64,000 nucleotides of DNA from Coenobita brevimanus (Eukaryota > Arthropoda > Malacostraca > Decapoda > Coenobitidae). A program made the position numbers and the translations under genes. Below are positions 42,801-54,800 of this stretch, in pieces (position 1 is the first letter of the stretch; the number at the start of each line of letters is the position of its first letter). The notes beneath the pieces were generated by a model. The model saw only the letters and a list, made by a program, of their open reading frames with translations, did not search any database and was not told the origin of the DNA. The DNA lies in NCBI GenBank assembly GCA_032717465.1, contig CM064666.1:248501-312500 (forward strand). Direction: 5' to 3'.

Positions 42801-45800
42801 AGAGGGATGGCATGTGGTGGTGATGGGGAGGGATGGCATCATGTGGTAGTGATGAAGAGGGATGGCATGTGGTGGGTGATGGAGAGGGATCATGTGGTGG
42901 TGATGGAGAGGGATGGCATCATGTGGTGGTGATGGAGAGGGATGGGTTCATGTGGTGGTGATGGAGAGGGATGGCATGTGGTGGGTGATGGAGAGGGATC
43001 ATGTGGTGGTGATGGAGAGGGATCATGTGGTGGTGATGGGGAGCGATGGCATCATGTGATGGTGATGGAGAGGGTTGGCATGTGGTGGGTGATGGAGAGG
43101 GATCATGTGGTGGTGATGGAGAGGGATCATGTGGTGGTGATGGAGAGAGATGGCATGTGGTGGTGATGGAGAGGGATGGCATCTTGTGGTGGCACTGATG
43201 TAATTGGGTCGCTCTTCATACAAATGTCCCTCAACTGCCTCCCCCCTCAACTCCCTTCCCATTCAACTCCCTCCCCACCCCAGAAAGGAGGATGGGGGCT
43301 GCCAGAGGAGGTCAGTTTCAGCCAGCCATTCTTTAGTTTCACATTGGAGGTGAACCTGGGGCTGCTGCTGTTACCTCCACCACCACCACCTTTGGAATTT
43401 ACTTACCCACTTTTTTTTATTTTTTTATTTCTTTGCTACTTCCACGTGATTTTCTTCATATTAGGGGAGACTTTTTAATCTGGATGGGTTAATTTTTGCC
43501 TTCATAAAGTCTGATGCTGCTTGGGACTCATCTTAAGTTAAATAAAATTACCTGACAGAAGCAAGAATGAAATATACCGTAAGTCAGGTTGTTAAGCACC
43601 ACTGATTAATAATAGTGATGTTAGAACCGTAGTGATATTTATGTTGTGACTGGAGAGGATGGAGAGCAAGAGACTAATGAAGAGAGTATATGTGAGTGAG
43701 GTGGAGGGAGGGGGGGGTGGAGACTGAGGATGAGATGGAGGGATGGAGTGGAGAGGTATATGAGAGAGAGGGTTGTGAGCTGGGGGGATGGCAGTGAAAG
43801 GGCGAGAGATCAGGCTACATGGAGGCGATTTATTTGTGGCCACCCCTTACAGGATTAAGGCGTTTGGCTAATAGTGGCTATAGATAGATAAATAGATAGA
43901 TAGACCTTTCCATTCAGCTGTCAGATTCTCATGTCATAGTTGCCATTACCTTCCATAATCATGCAAATCAATGTCTTCCATGCAGTCAATCCTAAAGTTA
44001 GTATAAAAAGATGATTATATAAAGGCAAGGACTGAACCCACAGGTTAATTTGGCAGTTGATGAAATGGTTCTATGCCACAGGAGTTCATAGGCTGCATTT
44101 TCTTTTAACCCCTTCAGTCTGATGCTGTTTTAAGATTATATTCTCTCCAGCTCAGGACTGTTTTATTCAGCATTGGAGGAGCTTTGTGACAGAGGCTTTA
44201 GACATTGCTTCCATTAATCTCTCCTTACAAGTGGTATCCTAAGCTCTTGGGAAGTAACTAGCTGGATTTAGCATTTGTTTTAGCTTCTGATTCATAGAAA
44301 ACATCAGCCGTAACATGGCCAGCCCCAATACAGGAACTCATTAAGAGAAAATTGGTGTCATTTTTAAATTATGGTAAATTACAATGGATTCTCGAATTTC
44401 GATGGGCATGGGTACCTAAAAATCACCACGAAATTCAAATAATCAAAATTTAAACTGAACTTATGGGGAAAATTAGTTTGGGTCCGGGGCCTCCGAACCT
44501 AACTACGTAAAATCATTATTTTTTGCCCACACCCCCTGTAAACTTGTGGTTAAGTAACTGTAGTTCTGCATTGTATTGCCATACTGTCAGCAAGTGTATA
44601 CTTGGTGTATTTCTACCCTTTCCTGTATTGCCATTTCTCCTTTGGCTGTGAAGCTTTAGAGGTGCCAGGCTGCTCTTGCCCATTACCACTGCTGCCCGAA
44701 GAGCCACTCTTGCTTCCCATCTTGAAACAGGTAAGTTGTCCCGAAAATACAAAGAAAATACATACAACTAATTGGAAGTGAAATGCATGTCCACATGTGG
44801 AAGGTACAGGCTGAAAGTGCGGCACTTGGCTGTAGAGGGCTGGCTGCTGGCAGGACAGTCGCAAGATGGCCGCCGACAACAGAACATCACCTTGCACGTG
44901 GCTTGTTGTTGGTGGTGCCTACTCCCATGCAGGAGCTTTTATCCTTACACAACATGACTTTTTTTTTTCTCTCTCTCAGTTTCCATTGTTCATTTCTATG
45001 TTGCTCCTTATATTCATAATTACTGTACTGTACTTCTCTTCATTTCAGTATTCTGCCTGCTGTAATTGCTACCACCTGTAATTCATTTTGTTGTAGTATT
45101 TCTGTTATTGATTCTTTTTCTTTAATTTCTCTTGTTATATCCTCGAGTTATTAAAGTATTGATTAGTTAATAATACTGTAAGTATGTTTATAGAATGACG
45201 GGGAATAGTCCAGGGTGCGAATTGTCCTGAAGGAAATCGTCCATGTTTTGACGGGGAATTATCTGATGGGCGAATTGACTTGACGGTGAGTTGTCTCGGA
45301 CCCTTATCATCGTGCGCTCCACACATGAATAAATGATGTTGCGATGTAGTGCTGCTCTCGGGTGTCTGCCCTGTCATCTCTTCCATCCTTCCTTCCTTCC
45401 TTCCATCCTCTTCTGTCTTTTTCTCCTTCATTCTTTCCTCGTCCTTCTGCCTACGGGTGACTTTACACTCCCTCTTCTGTCTTTCTTTCCTTCTTTCTTT
45501 CCTCTTCCTTCTGCCTGTGGGTGACTTTACACTCCCTCTTCTGTCTTTCTTTCCTTCTTTCTTTCCTCATCCTTCTGCCTGTGGGTGACTTTACACTCCC
45601 TCTTCTGTCTTTCTTTCCTTCTTTCTTTCCTCATCCTTCTGCCTGTGGGTGACTTTACACTCCCTCTTCTGTCTTTCTTTCCTTCTTTCTTTCCTCTTCC
45701 TTCTGCTTGTGGGTGACTCTACACTGAGTGACAAGCCAAATGGTTTCCTGTACACCAGGAAACTATTTACTACGCTGGGTGGTAACCATATAACCAAATT

Positions 45801-48800
45801 TTGGTGCCTGGTGGTTTAGTGGGTAATTATTGCGCTCCAATCAGATTGAGCCGGTGAAGGTTTATATCCAAGGGGTGGTTGGGGTTTATTGCTCACGTAA
45901 TGCCACTCAGGGATGAGTGAGGCTGGTCACTCTCATCTTAAATGTCGGGACCAACTGCCTGGCCCCGGGCTCCTATGCTCTTCATGGGGCAGCGTAGGAT
46001 TGGTTGATGGATGGATGGATGGATGAATTTTAATTCTCTTCTTGACACATGTCACACGATATTATGTTAGGCTCATACATTTTCTTATAATTTTCCTTCA
46101 CTTCTAGCATTTTGGTTCGCATCAAAAATATTATCTTTGCTTGTTTTGGTTGGAGTCTGGCCCTGAGAGCATCGAAATACGCGACTTTGCATCGAAAAGT
46201 GAGGTAGGCGGACCACTCCAAGATGCATCGAAATTTGATTCATCGAATTCTAAACTGTCGAAATTCGAGAATCCACTGTAGATTAGATTGTGCGTTGGAG
46301 GTTTTGTGGTGTAGTGTGGAGGAATATTTGGATGAGGATTATTTGGATGTGGCAAAAATTACTTGTTTTGTGTGTCTGTCCTCGCTTCCTGTTCTCCCAT
46401 CTTTCCTGTCACTTTTTATTGCTCATCTCTCCTTTTCAGGTGGCTTTACATTGAGTCACAAGCTTAATGGTGTCCTATAAGCCAGATAGTCACGATGGGT
46501 GATAACCACATAACCAACCCATACGTGTTCCTTGTGTGTCAGCAAGTGGGTTGGCGGAGGGTTAGTGCTCCTTCTTGTAAAACAGCTAACTCAAAGACAA
46601 AGGGCCGCCCATATGGGATTGTGGCATCTGGCTGTAGGTAGAATAGAGAATAGGTAGTTCATGACCCTCCTGTGATTTGCAGAGATTAATTAAAGCCCAT
46701 TGCTGTTACATGCAGTATAATAACGCTCGTGATTTTTCTTTTCCCTTCAGGACTTGGTCAAAACTCAGGAGCTGCGTGACATCCTGTGCTACAACTTTGG
46801 GGACTTTGGTACACCCCCGAGCAAGGCTGGTTTCCCCATGCAGTCACTCCTTCATTCACATTTTGCCAAAGGTTGGCCAGTTTCTCTGCATTACAGGCAT
46901 TCCTTATTCAGACAAAAAATTTTATGTTAGGAGTGTAATGCTGTATGGTAGTGAGACCCGGGCAGTAAAGGAAGAGGGTGTTCACAGGCTCAGACATACT
47001 GAAATGACAGTGATTAGGTGGGTGTGCAGTGCGTCCATGACTACGAGGGCAGAGAGAGCTAGGTTTACGATGGAAGAGTTAAGGGGATAGATGGGACTGG
47101 AGTGTATTGGTGCTGTGATGAGGAGAAGTAGATTGAGATGGTTTGGGCATGTTGAGAGGATGGAGGATGACAGTTGGATGCGGAGGGTGAGAAGTGTGAA
47201 CATCGGGGTACAGATGCGAGAGGCAAACCAAAAAAGACCTGGGATGAGATCATAATGTGACCTCAGGGATAAGGGACTGAAGAGGGAGGCTGCCAGAGAT
47301 CAAGCAGTGTGGAGAGCTGCCATAAGGTGTCTGAAGCCAGTACATGCAGGCAACGACAAAATACAGTATGACAATGCAGAAACAGTGAAATATTTCTTTG
47401 TCATTGCTAGTGTGGTAGGTGGGGGCACTCACAATCCACTCACTTGATGTAGTGCTGGTCTCGGGTGTCAGCCCTTTCCTCTCCTCCCGCCTTTCCTTTC
47501 TTCCTCTGTCTTTCTTTACTTCATTCTTTCCTCGTCCTTCTGCCTACAGGTGACTTTACACTCTCTATTTTCTCTTTCTTTCCTTCATTCTTTCCTTTTC
47601 CTTGTGCCTGTGGGTGACTCTACACTGAGTGACAAGCCTAATGGTTTCCTGTACACCAGGAAACCATTTACTACGCTGGGTGGTAACCATATAACTAAAT
47701 TTTGGCGCCTAGTGGTTTAGTGGGTAATTGCAGCACTCCAATCGGATTGAACTGGTGAAGGTTTATATCCAAGGGGTGGTTGGGATTTATTGCTCATGTA
47801 ATGCCACTCAGGGATGAGTGAGGCTGGTCACTCTCATCTTAAATGTCAGGACCAACTTGCCTAGCCCTGGGCTGTAACGCTTCTCATGGGGCAACATAGG
47901 ATTGGATGGTGGATGGATGGATGGCTAGTGTTAAAGAAGGAAAAAGCACTCAGATTCAGCTGTCCACTATACTCTTTTCACCTTTACTTGGCCTAAGATT
48001 GCCATCACTCCATCTCTAATGCCGAGGTGTAACAGTAGGTTAATACAAGATTGAGTGTTTAATCATAAAGAATTGCTGTGGAAAGTACTGAATATAGAGC
48101 CATAGCATTGTCTCTTTCTGCCACTTAACTATGTGAAATAAGCTATAAAAGGACCAAAATCTCAGCCAAGTTAAGGTGAATGAGCTATAGATCAACCGAG
48201 CTTTGAAAGAGACGGCCACTCCTCAAAGTTAAGAGTGAATGGAACATAGTCACAAATTGTTCTTACGGCCATGTGGAGAGGATGGAGAGCGAGAGACTAC
48301 TGAGGAGAGTGTATGTGAGCGAGGTAGATGAGGGGAGAGGAAGGGGAAGGCTGAGGATGAGATGGAGGGATGGAGTGGAGAGGTGTATGTGAGAGGGGTG
48401 TGTGAGCTGGGGGGAGGGCAACAAAATGGCAAGGGACAGGACGACATGGAGGCAGTTTGTTTGTGGCCACCCCTTACGGGATTAAGGCATCTGGCTATAG
48501 ATGGATAGAATAGATAGACAGATGATTTTAAACACAGATGTGATGTTAGCCAGCTACCTGCTACTTATAAATACAGTATGATGGTATTTTGTGCAGATAA
48601 ATGGATGGTGTTATAAGCTGTACATTTATTTTTAGTTTATTCCTCATTTCTTTGTCATTACCTGCTTTCTAGAATGTTTATAGAGAAGAGCAAGTATATA
48701 TTAATCCAGAATTACTTGTCATTCAGATGGGGGAGCATATCCAGTGGGTGGTGCTTCAGAAATTGCCTTCAACATCATCCCTGTCATTGAGGCAGCTGGG

Positions 48801-51800
48801 GGCAAAGTTTTAGTGCGAGCAGAGGTTAGTATCACTGTTATTGCTAAGCACATTTTGTTTTTATAAGGATTTTTGTAAGAAATTGTAATCCCGAAGCATT
48901 TATATGTGATGTCAATGTAACAGAAAGCGTTAGGAAACATACATAGAGGTGGTTTGGCCATGAGGAGAGAATGGAGGGTGAGAGATTAATGAGGAGAGTG
49001 TATGTGAGTGAGGTGGAAGGGGGGAGAGGAAGGGGGAGACCAAGGATGGAATGGCATGGAGGGGTATATAAAGGAGGGGGGTGTAAGTTGGGGGGAGGGC
49101 ATTGAACTGGCAGGGGACAGGCCAACATGGAGGTGATTTGTTTATGGCCACCCGTTACGGGATTAGGATGTCTGGCTATAGATAGATATACAGGTAGTAG
49201 AAGGGCCCTTGGACTGTTGAAGGCTTTCGGATTCAGACGCATCAGGTCCTTAGTAAAGAGTGTTTCCCATTTCCTACCCTGACTGGATGCTCAGATATGT
49301 CCCTCCCATAGATTCTTTGTAACCACATAAGATAGAGATGGTGGGCTTTGAGGAAGGATGGCTTGTAGCTGTATTTGACTCTCTTTAAGACAGAACAGTT
49401 TTTTAGCGCCGAACTCTGTAGCAGTATTCTTGAAAGCTGTTATGTTAAGTGAAACTAATTTAAAGTGAGTTTAATATTGCAGCATGAAAGGAGATATTGA
49501 GGATTATAGGTTAATGGTAGAATGTATTTGAATTTTTGGTTGTGTCATTATATATTAGGTAAGGAAATTAAAGAAATATTGGGATAAATGTTTGTGTGAG
49601 ATTTATCAAACCTGACCTTTCACTGCATATCTTGATTGCTTAATAGGAAACAGTGACATGAACATTTGTAGTAGTTGTAGTAATAGTAGAATAGTTTGTT
49701 AAATGAGTTTTAGTAGTAGCAGTAGTAGTAGAATAGTTTGTTAAATGAGGAGTTAGTGTACTTGCCAGGTTGTGGCTAGCATGATCACTGTTCTGCTGTG
49801 TCTAGTCTACTTACTAAACAGTACATTATATTTCCAGGTGACTGAGATCCTGATCAGTGATGGACGTGCTGTTGGGGTGCAGGTGAAGAAGGGAAAGGAT
49901 GTGGTGAATGTTACTGCACCGCGTGTGATTTCTGATGCCGGTGGGTTGAGTATCAGGAAATGTAGCCATGTAGCAAAAGTTACCCATAGCCCTTGACATT
50001 CAGGGAAGCTTATGTCAGTCAAGTCATCCTTGCATGCTGATATCTACGCATGTTTCTCTACTAACAAGACAAAGGTCACTTATGATAGCTGCACCCACCA
50101 CCCCAACACATCCCCTAAAAGGTGTCATTTATCTATGGACACACCTCTCAGACACACAGCTGCTGGCCACATGCACCTCAGGCATATCCCAGACACACTC
50201 CAGATGCACACCAGACACAGTACCATACCTCCCACCCCTTAACATACCTTGTGTGTGAGTGAATGAGTGACACAGTTAGGGACACACACACACTGGAATT
50301 GGCTCTTAAATTAATTAGAGATGTACCAGTGTATCGTCATCGGTGGTATCACCCATTTGTAGAGTATTGGAATTGGTATCGGCTGATTCTCTTCCAATAC
50401 TACCGATACTTAAAAGGAATTTAGTCCGTAGCATGTCACTCACTGGAAGTTATTTTGTTAAATAGAATTTGGATGTTTTATAGGGATGAAAAATGAATTA
50501 TTGGTATTCAGTTATTTAGTATCATATTATTTTGAGTACTTGGTGTGTAGTAATTTAATGACAAACTTGAAAAAAAGAAAGTCATACGAGTATGGGCAAC
50601 AGCCTACTAGATTGGTCTCCAGTGCACTGGTATCGGTATCATTCCAATTTTGTGGTATCAGTATCAGTATTGATCAAAATATTGATATCGGTACATCTCT
50701 AATATTAATCCTAAACATGAGTTATTTTTTTCTTCACCCATCATCCAGTCCTTTATTACCCATGTCATTAGGAGTAACAGTAATTTTATTGATACTTAAA
50801 ATGTACAAGTGCTTAACAGATTGATACAGAATTTTGTTAATGTCTCTGAGTGTGTTGCTGTGATAATAAATGTTGGTAAGAGAAAAGTGATACATTATGT
50901 GAAGCTGCAGAATGTGGTGAATGTTTTCGGCATATCAGACAGAGGCAGGATCACGAGTGAATGGAAGCGCAGCCCATTGGATTGGTCAGATTTGGGCTGT
51001 CTGGATGTTGCTACTCCTCGCCCTGCCCAAGGGTGGGAAAGGAGGTCCAGATGAGGAGGAAGAATAAAGTGATGGTTGAGAGAGAAGTGAGTCTGAGTGT
51101 GGTATAGTGGTGAATGTGGATTTGAATTGGTGAGGGAGTTTAAGTACTAATTGCAGTGACAGGAAAGTGAGGTAAATGTGAAGAGGTATATGAGAGAGTG
51201 GGTTGTGAGCTGGGAGGAGGGCAGTGCAATGGCAAGGGACAGTGTGACATGGAGGCAGTTTGTTTGTGGCCACCCGTTATGGGATTGAGGCATCTGGCTG
51301 TAGATAGAGGTAAATGTGTAAAAGAAGTGAAATACAGAGTGGCAGAGGGAAGAAGTGACTGGTGCTAAGAGCCTTGACACAAGACAGAGGTTTGAGTGTG
51401 GCAGCTGCAAGAGGATGGTATGACGGCGCATAGTGGCCAGATCATCTTATAGTGAGACTTTAGCGTGGCATGAAAACAAAATCAAGCTTACCCTGATGAA
51501 ATTACAGTACAGTTATGTTAAAACTATATCATTTTACTCAAACCTGGTCTAAATGTGTCATCACCTTCCATATTGACTTGTAGCAGTAGATTGACACTAG
51601 AATATGATGGTAGTCACAAAGAAGTGCTGTGGGAAGGATGTAGAGCTGTAGTATTTTCTTTTTCTGCCTTTGGGCTATATGAAATAAGCTGCAAAGTTAT
51701 GAAAACCAGGGTGGAAAAGTATGATATGAAAAGTATAATTTGGAGTTTGTGGTAGGTGGTGGCGACCATCATCCACTCACTTGGTGTAGGGCTGCCTACT

Positions 51801-54800
51801 TCTTCCTTCACCTTTATCCCTCATTCTGTGTCTGCCCTCCTTTCTTCCTATTTCTCCCATCTTTCCTGTCACTTTTTATTTCTCTTCTTTCCTTTTCAGG
51901 TGGCTTTACATTGAGTGACAAGCCTAATGGTTTCCTGTAAGTCAGGAAACCATTTCCAATGCTGGGTGGTAACCATATAACCAACCCATACGTGTTCCCT
52001 ACGTGTCAACAAGTGGGGTGGCAGAGGGTTAGTGCCCCTCCTCATACAGCCACTAATTCATAAACAGCCAACTCTTATGGGATTATGGCTTCTGGCTTTA
52101 GATAAATAGATAGATAGATATTATGGAGTTGATTAGATGATGGATGGATGGATGCAAGTTGTCATTATTGCAGGTGCGTTCAACACAATGCAGCGTCTGC
52201 TTCCCAAGTCCATTGCCTCCACCTCTCGACTGTGGCCGTTTCTCAAGTCCCAACCCCACGGCCTTGGTTGCTTGTCTGTGTTCGTCGGCATAAACTGTCC
52301 CACGGAAAAGCTGAATATCATACACAGGAGGAACGCCTGGCTGTTCCCCGGCAACGACATAGACAAGGTGAAGTGCACAGTGTTGATAGATAAGGTGAAG
52401 TGCATAGTGTTGATAGATAAGGTGAAGTGCATAGTGTTGATAGATAAGGTGAAGTGCATAGTGTTGATTTGACATACTTGTGATCACTCCTTGCGTTATT
52501 TGGATGTCTTTTGGATCCCCACTCATCTCTCTCTCTCTCTCTCTCAAGGAAATAGTGTTAGGATGAACTTATTAATGAACTAGAGTCATTTATTCATTCA
52601 TTCATTCATCATCTAATTAATTACATATATTCTCCTTGAAACAGCTGTCATTGGACTTCATGAAGCTGAGTCGGGAGGAGGCCATGGATGTGGACTTCCC
52701 TTTGCTCTTCATCTCCTTCCCATCCACCAAAGATCCAGAGTGGGAGAAGCGATTCCCTGGTGAGTGTTTGGTGGTGGGTTATGTGTTGGTATTACTGTGT
52801 GGACTCTGGGGTTTGTAGTAGGTGGTGGTGACCATCATCCACTCACTTGATGTAATGCTGCCTACTTCTTCCTTCACCTTTATCATCGTTTTTCTGTGTC
52901 TGTCCTCTTGTCTTCCTGTTTCTCCCATCTTTCCTGTCACTTTTTATTACTCTTCTTTCCTTTTCAGGTGGCTTTACTTTGAGTGACAAGCCTAATGGTT
53001 TCCTGTAAGCCAGGAAACCATTTACAATGCTGGGTGGTAACCATATGACTATGACCAACCCATATGTGTTCCCTGTGTGTCAACAAGTGAGTTGGTGGAG
53101 GGTTAGTGTTCCTCCCTGTAAAACAGCTAACTCAAAGGCAAATGGCCACCTCTTACAGGATTATGGTGTCTGGCTATAGATACATAGACAGACATAAGTG
53201 GATGTTGTATGTTCTCACCCTTTATCATTTTTTTCATGTGTTTTTCAGGCAAGACAACCATGGCGCTGGTGACGTTCATGCCGTACGAGTGGGTGGCGGA
53301 GTGGGAGAAGTGTCGTGTGATGAAACGCGGCGATGAGTACGAGGTTATCAAGAACACATTTGGTCACAAGGCAGTCGAGCAGGCCTGTAGTGTATTCCCT
53401 GACATCAAGGTAGGATTTTTTTGCAAGGAGGCGAGGTGGGCCAAGGAGAAGGTGGAGAGATATGGTGGATGAATGTGTGAGGAAGAGAGGTTTGGAGGAG
53501 CTGACAGGAGATCGAGCTGGCTGGATGAATGTTTTGAGGAGAAGTGCATGATTAGGGATTTGGCACCCCTTTTTAACGTGGCAGCGTCTGGATTGACTCT
53601 ATCAGAAACGTTTATGTGAAGCTACAGAACGTGGTGAATGTATTTGGCGTATCCAATAGAGCCAGGATTCCGGGGGCTTGAATGATGAGTGAATGGAATC
53701 GTGGCCCATTGGATTGGGCAACTTTGGGCTGTCTGGACATTGCTACTCCTCACCCTGCCCTTGGGTGGGAAAGGAGGTCCAGATGATGATTGTGAAAAAG
53801 AAACCAAAAGCCAGAAGCCCATAAGACTGTTCCCTTCAAGAAAATACAAGAACAAGATAACAGAGCCAAATTCAAGATCTGTTCATTTCGAGATGCCTGG
53901 ACACTGTGCGTTTGAAAGACTGGAGGTCATAGGCAGTAGGAAATACAGACAGAAGAAGACGGGATGAATAATATTGATTTGTTCTCACTGCTTTTGCGGA
54001 TTTTCCTCAAAAGACTGAGGATGAGATGGAGGGATAGAGTGGAGAGGTATATGACAGAGGATAAGCTTAGGGGATGGGGAATGAGAGGCTAACTAGAAGA
54101 GTGTATGAGTGAAATGGTGGGGAGGAGAGGCAAGGGGTGACTGAGGATGAGATGGAGGGTTGGAGTGGAAAGGTTTATAAGAGAGGATTGTGTAAGTTGA
54201 GGGGGTGGAGACTGAGAGACAAACTAAGAGAGTGTATGTGAGTGATGTGGAGGGGAGGAGAGGGAGGGGGAGGCTGAGGTTGAGATGGAGGGATGGAGTA
54301 GAGAGGTTTATGAGAGAGGGGTGTTTGAGTTGGGGGGAGGGCAGCAAAATGGCAGGGGACAGGGTGACATGGAGGCAGTTTGTTTGTGGCTACCCCATAA
54401 GGGATTAAGTCATCTCGGTATTGATAGATAGATAGATAGATAGAAGAAGTGGCCCATACTGTATTGGTGTATAACAATTAAGTCATCTCGGTATTGATAG
54501 ATAGATAGATAGAAGAAGTGGCCCATACTGTATTGGTGTATAACTCATCCGGGACATGACGATGAGAATTAACCCCCTCAGTCTGAAGATGTATTATTTG
54601 GTGGTTGCAAGAGGCAGACTGAAAAAGACCTGAGACAAGACCATAGAGTATGACGTTAGGGATTAGGTACTGAATAGGGAGGCTGCCAGAGATCGAGCAG
54701 CATGGAGAGATACCATTAGGTGACCAAGGCCAATGCGTGCAAGCATGTTGGAGCCTTTATAAGCAGAATGATATAAATGAAACAAAACCTGAACAGGAGA

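Noticed and set aside
42919..43182. His/Pro-rich minus frame
   Set aside because: Antisense of the 24-bp array in intron 5.
44613..44897. Ser/Gly-rich minus frame as a host exon
   Set aside because: No conserved motif, no convincing splice context and antisense inside intron 5.
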